A stretch of 64,000 bases of DNA from Tsukamurella tyrosinosolvens (GTDB lineage Bacteria; Actinomycetota; Actinomycetes; Mycobacteriales; Mycobacteriaceae). Within the stretch, counting starts at the first letter, position 1. Each line of letters starts with the position of its first letter. The DNA is taken from contig NZ_FNSA01000003.1 in the NCBI RefSeq assembly GCF_900104775.1, positions 558,001 to 622,000 on the forward strand, written 5' to 3'. Below the pieces are notes generated by a model. It worked only from the letters and a program-made list of their open reading frames with translations, had not been told where the DNA came from and did no database searches. The position numbers and the translations under genes were made by a program. This document shows positions 1-8,420 of the stretch, in pieces.

Positions 1-1367
1 CCGTCGCCGGGGTTGCTCACGACAGTCCCCGTCATCAAGATGTCCATCGCGGAAACCAGGTTGCCGCGTGCATCGAAGGGAACGCCCTCGCTGACATTGC
101 GTCGTCGCCGAACCGCAATGCGCTCGCCGGCGAGCATCTCTTGAACCTTGTGCTCGTACTTCGGGTCTGGGTCCATTCGCCATTCCCCGTTGGCTCGGAA
201 TTCTTCGGGCATGTTCCGACGAGATGAGACTGGACCTGCGTTGACAAACCAATCGATCTCGATGTCATCAGGAACGGACTCGACGAGTTCGGGTGCCGGC
301 TCGGACGGTAGTGGCTGCGCCGTCGCGTTCTCTTCGGCCACACTCTCATCGGGCCCGATCGGCGAATCGTCTTCCGCTGCTGCGGGTCTAGTGAAACCGC
401 GAGCCTGGTAGACGTCTTCGACCACCTGTGGGCAGTGGTAGCGCGTGTACACGCTCGGGTGCTTGCGCATCACGCTGTACGCCAGTGTCTGTGCACCGCG
501 TCGTACGGCATCGTCGGCGAGGAGAGCGTCGACTGCCGCCAGGGATGTGGCGCGAATGATCGCGACGTCCCCGAAGTCGTCGTACCCGCGGATGTCCACG
601 CGCAGGACGTCTGGGTGCAGCTGGGTTAGCCGCCGCCGCTCCGTGATGCCAGCGGACTCCGCTGGAACGTTGATGAAGCCGTGGTTGTCTTTGAAGACGA
701 CGAAGGTCTCCATACGCCCCACGGAGACGCACAGGAGTCGATCGCCCCCCGATGCGCCAGTGCTCACATTCCACCCGTGGAATTCGGTCCTACGCGGTGC
801 CGGGATGCAGGTCTCCAAATAGGTTCGCAACGTCGAGACGATACGTGTGTGGTCCGGCCGGGATCGGAAGCGTTTCGCCGCGGTGTGGTATTTCATTGAC
901 TGCTGAACCGCGATCGGCTTCAAGGGCGACGGGTCGTTCTCATTGAACGACGCAGCATCTGAGACCCAGGCGGCCTGCTCCTCGTCGTCGAGGAGGTCGA
1001 TGAGCTCGTTCTTGTGCGAGGTATAGCTCGCGTGGGTGGTGTTGCGGCACTGCTTCGGTACGACCCGGTTGAGCCGATAAATCAGTCCCCGTTCGGCAGC
1101 ACGCAGCTGCGGCTTGGAGAGCGTTTTGCGGAGGAATCGAACTTCGGCGACTTCGTCGCCCCAGTGGCGCATGTGGCCGCCCATCCGAGATCGGAGATCG
1201 ACGGATTCTCCGAGGTAGTAGGTATCGTTGGTGAAAATGAGGAGGTAGAAGCCCGAGTATCGGGCGCCCGGCTTCCCTCCGATCTCTGACTTGGATCCCT
1301 CGAATTGGACCGCCGGGCGGAAGCCCTCGGCGTCGGCCCACTGGTCGACGGCTGCTCGGATACTCAT
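1..1367 (-). CDS. GIY-YIG nuclease-domain protein (partial, runs off left edge)
   Basis: I translated this frame by hand; it stays open for 455 codons from an ATG that overlaps the stop of the vWA gene (ATGA) to the window edge, so the C-terminus is missing. Residues 39-95 form a GIY-YIG endonuclease domain: GFYLL and YYLGES carry the two tyrosines, DLRSRMGGH the arginines (59, 61), and AAERGL the metal-binding glutamate (92). The next 270 residues contain strand-rich segments I do not recognise, then an acidic linker (about 310-350) and a basic segment. GIY-YIG domains cleave DNA in repair, restriction and homing enzymes; which applies here is unknown. Codon use is less GC-rich than in core genes. 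It is the last visible gene of a three-gene unit with the vWA and HTH-like proteins. Confidence 0.8.
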   Translation of the reverse strand, partial: MSIRAAVDQWADAEGFRPAVQFEGSKSEIGGKPGARYSGFYLLIFTNDTYYLGESVDLRSRMGGHMRHWGDEVAEVRFLRKTLSKPQLRAAERGLIYRLNRVVPKQCRNTTHASYTSHKNELIDLLDDEEQAAWVSDAASFNENDPSPLKPIAVQQSMKYHTAAKRFRSRPDHTRIVSTLRTYLETCIPAPRRTEFHGWNVSTGASGGDRLLCVSVGRMETFVVFKDNHGFINVPAESAGITERRRLTQLHPDVLRVDIRGYDDFGDVAIIRATSLAAVDALLADDAVRRGAQTLAYSVMRKHPSVYTRYHCPQVVEDVYQARGFTRPAAAEDDSPIGPDESVAEENATAQPLPSEPAPELVESVPDDIEIDWFVNAGPVSSRRNMPEEFRANGEWRMDPDPKYEHKVQEMLAGERIAVRRRRNVSEGVPFDARGNLVSAMDILMTGTVVSNPGD

Positions 1368-2005
1368 TCTGCGGCCTCGCGGCGCTCGGACGGGGCGAAG
1401 GCTGGCATGGAGGCTCCGATATCGTCGAGCTTCGCAGATCGGTAGTCCCGAACCTTGCGGCCTACCATCTCCTGCGTGTACTTCGCCTTGTCGCGCGCGT
1501 AGGTGACCGCGTAGTCACCATGTACGCCGATACTGCGGCCAACCTCGATCGCGTCCTGGTCCGCACCCATGTACAGGAACTGCCAGTCGTATTTCTCGGT
1601 CTGGTGCTCGACCATCGCCTTTATCGCGGCGTGTGAGTACTCGGTACTGGCGTTCTCGTGACCATCGGTCATGATTGCGACGATGACGGTTCCTGGCCGC
1701 TCACTCTCGTTCAACGCTGCGAGTTCGATGCCAGCATCGTGGATCAGTCTTCCCATGGAGTCGAGCAAAGCGGTGCGGCCGCGGGGATGAAGATCCAAAT
1801 GCGGGACATCGCAGATAGAGGTTGAGGTATAGACGATCTCGTACGCTTCGTCGAACTGGGCTAGCGAGACGAAACAAGTCCCGTCGCCGGCGCGCTGTTC
1901 TTCGATGAAGGCGTCGAAACCCTCCTCGGTGGCACTCTTGATCGATGCCATCGAACCGGAGCGATCAAGAAGGAAATAGATGTGAGTCTTGCGGGCATCA
2001 GTCAT
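1364..2005 (-). CDS. von Willebrand factor A domain protein
   Basis: Small stand-alone vWA domain of 213 residues. The MIDAS metal site is intact: LLDRSGSM near the N-terminus gives DxSxS, GRTALLD the threonine, and IMTDGHEN the second aspartate. No signal peptide or membrane segment, so it is probably a cytoplasmic protein-binding or scaffold protein. I chose the ATG at 2005, preceded by GTGGGG, over an in-frame GTG four codons upstream. The stop overlaps the start of the GIY-YIG gene, indicating coupled translation. Such small vWA proteins occur in actinobacterial genomes and phages, but their partners are poorly known. Confidence 0.8.
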   Translation of the reverse strand: MTDARKTHIYFLLDRSGSMASIKSATEEGFDAFIEEQRAGDGTCFVSLAQFDEAYEIVYTSTSICDVPHLDLHPRGRTALLDSMGRLIHDAGIELAALNESERPGTVIVAIMTDGHENASTEYSHAAIKAMVEHQTEKYDWQFLYMGADQDAIEVGRSIGVHGDYAVTYARDKAKYTQEMVGRKVRDYRSAKLDDIGASMPAFAPSERREAAE

Positions 2006-2038
2006 TGTGTTCCCCACTTCTTGAGGTAGTTGATTGTT

Positions 2039-2404
2039 CTATTTTCGGCGGCGGGGCGTGAACTGTAAAGCGGGAGTTGGGATATCTTCGTCGCGTTCTT
2101 TGTCGTACCGCGCGCGTTCGACGCCCGCGGCGGTCACGCGACCGGCGCTATTCGCATAGCCGCCGAGCGTGCGAGTCTTCGCGAGGCGGGGACCAACGGC
2201 ATTCTCGGTGAGTCCTGCGCCCGCCCCGGCGGCGCGGATCGACGTGCCCTCGTCGACGACTGCGCGAGCCATGGTTTCGTCGATGAGTGCGGTGAGCTCG
2301 TTGATTCCCTCTCGAAGAGGGATCAGCGCGTCAGTGTCGGACTTGCCGGCGGCAGCAGAGAGTAACGCGATGATTCGCTGCAAGGCGTCGGGTTCAGGTG
2401 GCAT
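2039..2404 (-). CDS. Small hypothetical protein with HTH-like C-terminal half
   Basis: A 121-residue protein without a confident family. The N-terminal 50 residues are helical (LLSAAAGKSD, ELTALIDETM). The stretch from about residue 55 (EGTSIRAAGAGAGLTENAVG) resembles the pattern of small actinobacterial helix-turn-helix proteins in which a helix is followed by a GLTxxAVxxRL-type recognition helix. The C-terminus is basic (FTPRRRK). It is first in the accessory operon, 33 bp ahead of the vWA gene, so a DNA-binding or autoregulatory role is plausible but unproven. Confidence 0.55.
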   Translation of the reverse strand: MPPEPDALQRIIALLSAAAGKSDTDALIPLREGINELTALIDETMARAVVDEGTSIRAAGAGAGLTENAVGPRLAKTRTLGGYANSAGRVTAAGVERARYDKERDEDIPTPALQFTPRRRK

Positions 2405-2415
2405 GACTCACCGTA

Positions 2416-2447
2416 TCTCAGTAACTGCGCATCCGCAATAACTGCGG
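2416..2447 (-). promoter_or_regulatory. Direct repeats upstream of the accessory operon
   Basis: The octamer TAACTGCG occurs at 2422-2429 and 2439-2446, a 17-nt period, just before the start of the HTH-like gene. Placement suggests an operator for a protein binding one helical face; no regulator is identified. Confidence 0.35.
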
Positions 2448-2511
2448 GACATGCGATACTGGTGGCGGCGGACTCGCGAGGGAATCGATACGTTCGGGCC
2501 GCTGCAAGCGT

Positions 2512-3066
2512 TCACTTGGCGATTGCGCGCTCACAGAGGTCGGCGAGCGCGTCCCGCAGCTCGGGGTCGGGCAGATGGCCCAGGCCGCGCAGCGCGGGGC
2601 CCAGGTCGCTCAGTTGCAGCCAGCCCGCGAGTTGTCGCGGCGAAGGCTCGGGGCCGAGGAGGAGCGGAAGGGCTTCGGCCGCGATGGCGTCGAGGTCCGC
2701 GGTTCCCGCCACCGCGCGCCGGAGCGCGGGGTCGCCACCGATGCCGACGGCGCCGATGCGCCGGAAGGTGCGGACCGATTGGTCGACGTAGCCCGCAATG
2801 AGCGCGCTGCGGCGCGCGGCGGGGTCGGGGAGTGCCGCGGCGTCGTCCACGAGTGCGCGCAGCGCCTGCGCGTGCGGCGCGACGACGCCGCCGAGTATGG
2901 ACTCCTTCGTGCGGAAGTAGTAGTAGACGTTCGCCTTCGTCACGCCGGCGCGGTCCGCGACCTGCTGCAGGGAGGTGCGGTCGAAGCCCTGCTCCGCGAT
3001 CAGCGCCTCGGCGGCCGCCAGGATCGCCGCCCGGGTCCGCTCCGCCTGCTCCGCTCGCCTGCTCAC
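2512..3066 (-). CDS. TetR family transcriptional regulator
   Basis: 184 residues. The N-terminal TetR helix-turn-helix spans about residues 10-57, with QGFDRTSLQQVADRAG and VTKANVYYYF as second and recognition helices; the C-terminal ligand domain ends in an all-helical segment. Starts at GTG. It is divergent from the NAD-dependent reductase at 3118, and an 18-bp perfect palindrome lies between them, so it most likely represses that gene and itself. The ligand is unknown. Confidence 0.88.
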   Translation of the reverse strand: MSRRAEQAERTRAAILAAAEALIAEQGFDRTSLQQVADRAGVTKANVYYYFRTKESILGGVVAPHAQALRALVDDAAALPDPAARRSALIAGYVDQSVRTFRRIGAVGIGGDPALRRAVAGTADLDAIAAEALPLLLGPEPSPRQLAGWLQLSDLGPALRGLGHLPDPELRDALADLCERAIAK

Positions 3067-3081
3067 GCTCCCATGTTACCT

Positions 3082-3105
3082 TTGGTTAGCCGATCGGCTA
3101 ACAAA
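3082..3105. promoter_or_regulatory. Palindromic operator between tetR and reductase
   Basis: GTTAGCCGATCGGCTAAC at 3085-3102 is a perfect 18-bp palindrome, flanked by TT/AA after one mismatch. It sits in the 51-bp gap between the divergent TetR and reductase starts, which is the usual location for a TetR-family operator. Confidence 0.7.
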
Positions 3106-3117
3106 AGAGGGAAGACC

Positions 3118-4125
3118 ATGGCCACAGCACTCGTCACCGGTGGCACCGGCTTCGTCGCTGGATGGACGATCGCGGCGCTGCTCGACCGCGGCGACACCGT
3201 GCGCACGACGGTGCGCGACGCGGCGAAGGCGGACGCCGTTCTCGCGCCGTTCCCGAATGCCGACGGGCGGCTCACGGTCGTCCGGGCGGACCTGCTCGGC
3301 GACGACGGCTGGGCCGAGGCGACCGCCGGGTGCGACGTCGTGCACCACGTCGCCTCGCCGCTCACCGCCACGCGAGACGAGGAGCAGGTGATCCGCCCCG
3401 CGGTCGACGGGGTGCTCCGGGTGCTCCGGGCCGCACGGGATTCCGGCGTGCCGCGCGTGGTGGCGACCTCGTCGTGCGGCGCCGTGTACTACGGCCACCC
3501 GCCGCAGGCGGAGCCGTTCGACGAAACGGACTGGACCGACGTCGACGGCGGGCCGATGAGCGCGTACGTGAAGTCCAAGGCGCTCGCCGAGCGCGCCGCC
3601 TGGGACTTCATGGACCGCGAGGGCGGCGACCTCGCACTCACGACGGTCTGTCCGACCGGCATCTTCGGACCGGCCCGCTCCGCCGACGCGACCTCGTCGC
3701 TGCGGCTGATCGACGGCCTGCTGTCCGGTCGCCCGCCGGCCGTCTCGAACGTTCATCTGAACGTCGTGGACGTGCGTGACGTCGTCGACCTGCACCTGCG
3801 GGCCGCCGACGCCGACCTGGCCGCGGACCGTCGCTACATCGCCGCGACGGACGGCGTGATCTCCATGCTCGACATCGCCCGCGAGCTGCGCGTCCGCCTC
3901 GGCGATCGCGCGAAGCGGGTGCCTACCCGCGCGATCCCCGACGTGGTACTGCGCGTCGTCGGCCGGTTCGACCCCGAGGTGGGCGATCTCGTGCCGCTCC
4001 TCGGACAGACCCGCTCCGCGTCGAGCGCGCGGGCCCGCGACGAGCTCGGCTGGCGGCCCCGCGCCTGGCAGGACGCGGTGACCGCCTCCGCCGAGAGCCT
4101 GCTGGAGCTCAGACCGCGTACGTGA
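3118..4125 (+). CDS. NAD-dependent epimerase/reductase (dihydroflavonol reductase-like SDR)
   Basis: 335-residue extended short-chain dehydrogenase. The Rossmann motif TGGTGFVAG is at residues 7-15 and the catalytic YVKSK at about 150-154, preceded by the serine-rich VVATSSCGAV. This arrangement is typical of aldehyde/dihydroflavonol-4-reductase-like enzymes that reduce carbonyls with NADPH. The ATG at 3118 follows AGAGGG. The C-terminus overlaps the convergent SDR gene by 17 bp. Substrate not predictable; control by the divergent TetR suggests an inducible detoxification or catabolic role. Confidence 0.8.
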   Translation: MATALVTGGTGFVAGWTIAALLDRGDTVRTTVRDAAKADAVLAPFPNADGRLTVVRADLLGDDGWAEATAGCDVVHHVASPLTATRDEEQVIRPAVDGVLRVLRAARDSGVPRVVATSSCGAVYYGHPPQAEPFDETDWTDVDGGPMSAYVKSKALAERAAWDFMDREGGDLALTTVCPTGIFGPARSADATSSLRLIDGLLSGRPPAVSNVHLNVVDVRDVVDLHLRAADADLAADRRYIAATDGVISMLDIARELRVRLGDRAKRVPTRAIPDVVLRVVGRFDPEVGDLVPLLGQTRSASSARARDELGWRPRAWQDAVTASAESLLELRPRT

Positions 4126-4951
4126 CGCCCGTGAGCTTCTCCGAGACGGCCCACAGCTCGGCCCACTTGGCCTTGTCCTTGGACACCGCGGTGGTGGAGC
4201 ACTTGCCCACCGGGCCGCGGGACTGGAAGAGCTGGGTCGGGCCCCACCAGGGGTGCGGGTCGAGGTCGGCGTCGGTCGCGGCCAGGATCAGCGACTGTGC
4301 GGCCTTCTCCGGCGGGTTGTTGAGCAGCGCCACGGCCGGCTTCATCACGAGATCCAGCGGGGTGTCCGTACGGGCGAACAGGCCGGTGGCCGAAACGCCG
4401 GGGTGCACGTAGTACGCCCGCTTCTCCGAACCGGCGGCCTCGAACCGGCGCTGCAGCTCGCGTGCGAACATCATGTTCGCGAGCTTGCTCTGCCCGTACG
4501 CCTCGGTGCGCAGGTACTTGCGGTTCTCGTAGTTCGGGTCGTCCATGCGCCAGCGGTAGTTCTGCCGGTGCGCGACCGACGAGACCGCGACGACGCGGTC
4601 CGTCAGCCGGTCCAGCAGCAGGCCGGTCAGCGCGAAGTGCCCGAGATGGTTGACGCCGAACTGCATCTCGAAGCCCTGCTTGGTGCGGCGCAGCGGGATG
4701 TTCATCAGGCCGGCGTTGTTGACGAGCACGTCGACCTCGCCGGTGCGATCCGCGAAGGCGCGCACCGAATCCAGGTCGGCCAGGTCCAGGGCCTCGACGG
4801 TCACGTCGCCGTCGATCCCGTCGGCGATGCGCTGGGCGCCCGCGACGTCGCGGCACGCCATCACGACGCGGCCGCCGGTGGCGGCGAGGTGGCGCGTCAC
4901 GACCTCGCCGAGGCCCCCGTTCGCGCCGGTCACTACATAGGTGGTGGTCAT
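4109..4951 (-). CDS. Short-chain dehydrogenase/reductase (protochlorophyllide reductase/retinol dehydrogenase-like)
   Basis: 280 residues. Classical SDR features: cofactor motif TGANGGLG (8-15), VLVNNAGLM, and an active-site YGQSK near residue 150. The segment FQSRGPVGKCSTTAVS near the C-terminus and the length match the light-dependent protochlorophyllide reductase/retinol dehydrogenase-like branch, which uses NADP(H). Lies 10 bp after the MpaB-like oxygenase gene on the same strand, so the two are probably co-transcribed. Confidence 0.8.
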   Translation of the reverse strand: MTTTYVVTGANGGLGEVVTRHLAATGGRVVMACRDVAGAQRIADGIDGDVTVEALDLADLDSVRAFADRTGEVDVLVNNAGLMNIPLRRTKQGFEMQFGVNHLGHFALTGLLLDRLTDRVVAVSSVAHRQNYRWRMDDPNYENRKYLRTEAYGQSKLANMMFARELQRRFEAAGSEKRAYYVHPGVSATGLFARTDTPLDLVMKPAVALLNNPPEKAAQSLILAATDADLDPHPWWGPTQLFQSRGPVGKCSTTAVSKDKAKWAELWAVSEKLTGVTYAV

Positions 4952-4961
4952 GGCGGCCAGC

Positions 4962-5891
4962 CTACGAGGCGCTCGCGGGACGCGCCGCGCGGCCGTAGCG
5001 CTCCCGCGCCTCCGCGGGCGTGACGGTGCCCGACGGCTCGTCGGCCTGGTCGAAGTGACGGCGCAGGATCCCGCCCGTCATGGGCGCGACGAGCGCGCCG
5101 AGGCGGACGGTGCCCGCGGCGTGCTGGGCCGACGCGGCGTGGACCGCGAGGCGGACGGCGAGCGGGTACGCCCCGTCGACGATCCCGGGCTGGTCGAAGC
5201 CGCCCATCTCCCGCATCCACGCCGGCAGGGTCGCGACGGTCGCGGGCGCGATGAGCGAGCTGCCGACGCGCAGCTTCAGCCCGCGGTCGCGGGTGCGCAG
5301 CAGGTAGTGCATGCCGGTGCGGGCGCGCTCGGTGAGCGCGAGCGTCGGCCGGACGCCCGCGAAGTACTCCCGCACCTCGTCGCGCGAGGCGGGCACGTCC
5401 GCGGGGTCGCAGGTCTGCAGCTCGGCGGCGACGACGCAGTCGCGCCAGTACCGCGCCTCCTCGTCGGGGGAGAGCGGGCCGGGCCCGAACATCTCGTAGC
5501 ACTTGAGCACCGAGTGCCAGCCGGTCACGTGGATCCACAGCTGCGAGGCGGGGTTGTTGGCGCTGTACCGCTTACCCGTGATCGGCTCGATCCCCGTGGC
5601 CTTGCGGTGCACGTCCATGAGGTGCTCGGACGCCTCGATCGCGGTCTTCGAGTCCGCGGTCGCGACGAGCAGGAAGTAGGCGAGCGTCCGGTCGAGCCGG
5701 CCGAACGGGTCGGTGTAGATCCCCGCCGAGTCCGCGACCGCGGCGGTGAGGTTCGGGTCGAAGTGTTCCAACACCACCGAGCGCTGGAATCCGATGAGCG
5801 CGGTGGGCGAGGCCCACACCTTCCACGTGGGCGAGTCCGAACCGAAGAATCCCTGGTCGGTGACGCGCAGCGGGCCGTCTGAGAGCATCAT
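4962..5891 (-). CDS. MpaB/rubber-oxygenase-like protein (DUF2236)
   Basis: 309 residues matching the oxygenase MpaB family (DUF2236), the fold of latex-clearing rubber oxygenases, which bind haem b. Family-like segments are RSVVLEHFDPNLTAAV, RLDRTLAYFLLVATAD and LWIHVTGWH with candidate haem or structural histidines. No signal peptide is seen, so it is probably intracellular. Likely operon with the downstream SDR; oxygenase plus reductase would fit oxidation of a lipid or terpenoid, but this is inference. Confidence 0.75.
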   Translation of the reverse strand: MMLSDGPLRVTDQGFFGSDSPTWKVWASPTALIGFQRSVVLEHFDPNLTAAVADSAGIYTDPFGRLDRTLAYFLLVATADSKTAIEASEHLMDVHRKATGIEPITGKRYSANNPASQLWIHVTGWHSVLKCYEMFGPGPLSPDEEARYWRDCVVAAELQTCDPADVPASRDEVREYFAGVRPTLALTERARTGMHYLLRTRDRGLKLRVGSSLIAPATVATLPAWMREMGGFDQPGIVDGAYPLAVRLAVHAASAQHAAGTVRLGALVAPMTGGILRRHFDQADEPSGTVTPAEARERYGRAARPASAS

Positions 5892-5936
5892 GGCCCGAAT
5901 CTATCACCATTTCCTACATCTGTGAATAAACAGGCG

Positions 5937-6857
5937 TCACGCCTCGCCCGCGAGCGCGAACCGGCCGTCGTCCGTCTGCTCGATCAGCCCGTCGACCAGC
6001 AGCGAGTCCAGCGCGCGGTCGCGCTGTGCCGGATCGCGCTCCCACGCCAGGTCGAGCGCCGCGCGGGGGACGGCGCTCCTCGATCCGCGGAGCACGTCGA
6101 GCAGCCGCCCGCGCGCCTGCCGGTCGGTGCCCTCGTACTTCTGGACCTTCCGCGGCGCCACCGTGCCCGACGGTGCCCCGGCCGCGAGCCAGGCGCAGTC
6201 CGCGTGGATCGGGCACTCCCCGCAGCGCGGCGACCGCGCCGTGCAGACCAGCGCGCCCAGCTCCATCAGGCCGGCCGACAGCCGCGTCCGCCGGTCCGCG
6301 GGGACGGTGCCGAGCGCCGCCGTCGCGGCCGCCAGGTCGCGCTTCGCCGACGGTGCCGCGGCGTCCGAGTCGCCGTCCGCGGCGCGGGCGAGGACCCGCC
6401 GCACGTTGATGTCGACGACGGGGACGTCCTGGCCGAAGGCGAAGCAGGCCACCGCCCGCGCGGTGTAGTCGCCCACGCCGGGCAGCGACAGCAGCTCGTC
6501 GACGTCGGCGGGGACGGCACCGTCGAACCGCTCGACGAGGGCCTGCGCGCACGCGTGCAGCCGCATCGCCCGGCGCGGGTAGCCGAGCTTGCCCCAGGCG
6601 CGCACGGCATCGGCACCGGTGGCGGCGGCGAGATCGGCCGGGGTGGGCCAGCGCTCCATCCACGCGCGCCAGACGGGCTCGACCCGCACCACCGGCGTCT
6701 GCTGCAGCATCACCTCGCTGACCAGGATCGCCCACGCCCCGGCGTCCGGCGCGCGCCACGGCAGGGCGCGCTCCGCGGCGTCGAACCACGCGAGCACGGG
6801 TGTGAAATCCGGGACAGAATCCGCTCTGGTGTCTCGCGTCGACGTCACGACGTGCAT
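5937..6857 (-). CDS. mutY: A/G-specific adenine glycosylase MutY
   Basis: Removes adenine mispaired with 8-oxoguanine. 306 residues. SEVMLQQTPV contains the catalytic glutamate, LPGVGDYTARAV is the helix-hairpin-helix, VDINV carries the catalytic aspartate, and CTARSPRCGECPIHADC ligates the [4Fe-4S] cluster with C-x6-C-x2-C-x5-C spacing. A C-terminal domain follows for 8-oxoG recognition. I took the ATG at 6857; a GTG three codons later is also possible. It is divergent from the carbonic anhydrase with only 9 bp between starts, as in M. tuberculosis. Confidence 0.93.
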   Translation of the reverse strand: MHVVTSTRDTRADSVPDFTPVLAWFDAAERALPWRAPDAGAWAILVSEVMLQQTPVVRVEPVWRAWMERWPTPADLAAATGADAVRAWGKLGYPRRAMRLHACAQALVERFDGAVPADVDELLSLPGVGDYTARAVACFAFGQDVPVVDINVRRVLARAADGDSDAAAPSAKRDLAAATAALGTVPADRRTRLSAGLMELGALVCTARSPRCGECPIHADCAWLAAGAPSGTVAPRKVQKYEGTDRQARGRLLDVLRGSRSAVPRAALDLAWERDPAQRDRALDSLLVDGLIEQTDDGRFALAGEA

Positions 6858-6866
6858 TATGGACCC

Positions 6867-7520
6867 ATGCCCACTTCGACTCCTCCCGGCGCCTGGCGCG
6901 CCCTCCGTGACGGCAACCGGCGCTTCGTCGAAGGCACTCCGGCGCACCCGAATCAGGGTGCGAGCCGCGTCGCCGAGCTGGCGAGCGGGCAGCAGCCCAC
7001 CGCCGTGCTGTTCGGCTGCGGCGACTCCCGCGTAGCGGCCGAGGTGATCTTCGACCAGGGCCTCGGCGACATGTTCGTCGTCCGCACCGCCGGGCACATC
7101 ATCGACGCGGCCGTCCTCGGCTCCATCGAGTACGCCATCGAGGTGCTCAAGGTGCCGCTCATCGCGATCCTCGGACACGACAGCTGCGGCGCCGTCGCGG
7201 CCACCGTGAACTCGATCGACACCGGCACCATGCCCCCCGGCTACATCCGCGACATCGTCGAGCGGCTCACCCCGTCGGTGCTCGCCGGCCGCCGCGAGGG
7301 CCTGTCGGACGTCAACGACATCACCGCGCAGCACGTCATGGAGACCGGCTGGCTGCTCATGGAGCGCTCGCGGATCATCGCCAAGGGCGTCGAGGAGGGC
7401 CGGGTCGCGATCGTCGGCCTCACCTACGAGCTCGCCGAGGGCAAGGTGCACCTGCGCGGCTCGGTCGGCGACATCGGCGAGGCCGCCACCTCGCCGTTCC
7501 AGGCCGTCCGGCCGGAGTGA
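6867..7520 (+). CDS. can: Beta-class carbonic anhydrase
   Basis: 217 residues; hydrates CO2 to bicarbonate. Zinc ligands and the Asp-Arg dyad are visible: FGCGDSRV (Cys, Asp, Arg) and LGHDSCGAV (His, Cys). GDMFVVRTAGH is the other conserved strand. ATTAT lies six bases before the ATG and may be a -10 element, implying a leaderless message, but it overlaps the mutY start. Corresponds by context to Rv3588c (CanB). Confidence 0.92.
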   Translation: MPTSTPPGAWRALRDGNRRFVEGTPAHPNQGASRVAELASGQQPTAVLFGCGDSRVAAEVIFDQGLGDMFVVRTAGHIIDAAVLGSIEYAIEVLKVPLIAILGHDSCGAVAATVNSIDTGTMPPGYIRDIVERLTPSVLAGRREGLSDVNDITAQHVMETGWLLMERSRIIAKGVEEGRVAIVGLTYELAEGKVHLRGSVGDIGEAATSPFQAVRPE

Positions 7521-7537
7521 TCCGTACCGATCCGTGA

Positions 7538-7562
7538 CACGCCGCCGCAGGTCAGCGGCGTG
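7538..7562 (+). terminator. GC hairpin after carbonic anhydrase gene
   Basis: CACGCCGC pairs with GCGGCGTG (8-bp stem, 9-nt loop), starting 18 bp after the stop. No U-tract follows, so it is at best a weak terminator or an RNA-stabilising stem. Confidence 0.35.
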
Positions 7563-7577
7563 AGGCCCGGGGAACGC

Positions 7578-7583
7578 TACCGT
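7578..7583 (+). promoter_or_regulatory. Putative -10 (TACCGT), leaderless start
   Basis: TANNNT hexamer ending 6 nt before the GTG at 7590, with no Shine-Dalgarno sequence between. Confidence 0.45.
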
Positions 7584-7589
7584 TGAGGC

Positions 7590-8399
7590 GTGCTTGAACC
7601 CCACGGACCCCTGCCGCCCGAGATCTACTGGCGCCGCCGCGTGCTGGCCGCCGTCTTGGCGCTGTTCGCCGTGCTCGTGGTGGTTCTCCTGATCGTCTTC
7701 GTCGGCGGCGGCAAGGACTCGTCGCAGAACGCCGCGACCGCCTCGTCGACCACGCCGGTCACCACGAGCGGCCTGCCCCCGTCGCAGGCGCCCGACGGTG
7801 CCGACCCCTCGGCCGCGAACAACAACGGCGGCACGGGCGGTGCCGGTGGCTCCGGTGCGCCCCAGTCCGGCGCGGCCGGTTCGGGTGCGGCCTCGGCGTC
7901 CGCGAGCTCCTCGGGCGGCGGCGTCCCGACGCCCGGCGCGGTCGTCGCCGGCGGGCCGTGCCCCGATGCGAACATCTCCGTCGTGGTCGGCGCCGACAAG
8001 GCGACGTACGCGCTCGGCGAGCAGCCGACGTTCGAGGCGACCATCACCAACGCCGGACCCGTGCCCTGCTCGCGCGACATCGGCACCGGGCAGCAGCAGC
8101 TGATCGTGCTCACCCTCGACGGCAGCAAGCAGCTGTGGACGAACTTCGACTGCACCTTCCAGCCCGGCATCAAGAACGAGGTTCTCCAGCCCGGTCAGCA
8201 GCTGCGCTACAAGCTGCAGTGGGCCGGCACCACCTCCGCCCCCGGCTGCCAGACCCAGCGCGTCGCCGTCGCGCCCGGCGCCTACCAGGTGGTCGCGCAG
8301 CTCGGCGCCAAGCGCAGCGCGCCGGTGACCTTCAACATCGTCCGGGCCGCGCCCACGCCGGAGGCCGGCGCGGACGCGGGGACCGGCACCGGGAACTAG
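7590..8399 (+). CDS. Membrane-anchored extracytoplasmic protein (Rv3587c-like)
   Basis: 269 residues. One transmembrane helix near the N-terminus (about 18-45, VLVVVLLIVFVGG) follows a short positively charged cytoplasmic tail. Then comes a Ser/Gly/Ala linker to about residue 118, and a folded extracytoplasmic domain with four cysteines (about 129, 154, 188, 214) that may form disulfides. Context matches the conserved membrane protein Rv3587c next to canB in mycobacteria. Function unknown. Confidence 0.8.
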   Translation: MLEPHGPLPPEIYWRRRVLAAVLALFAVLVVVLLIVFVGGGKDSSQNAATASSTTPVTTSGLPPSQAPDGADPSAANNNGGTGGAGGSGAPQSGAAGSGAASASASSSGGGVPTPGAVVAGGPCPDANISVVVGADKATYALGEQPTFEATITNAGPVPCSRDIGTGQQQLIVLTLDGSKQLWTNFDCTFQPGIKNEVLQPGQQLRYKLQWAGTTSAPGCQTQRVAVAPGAYQVVAQLGAKRSAPVTFNIVRAAPTPEAGADAGTGTGN

Positions 8400-8420
8400 T
8401 CGCTCGGAATCCGCAGCGGC

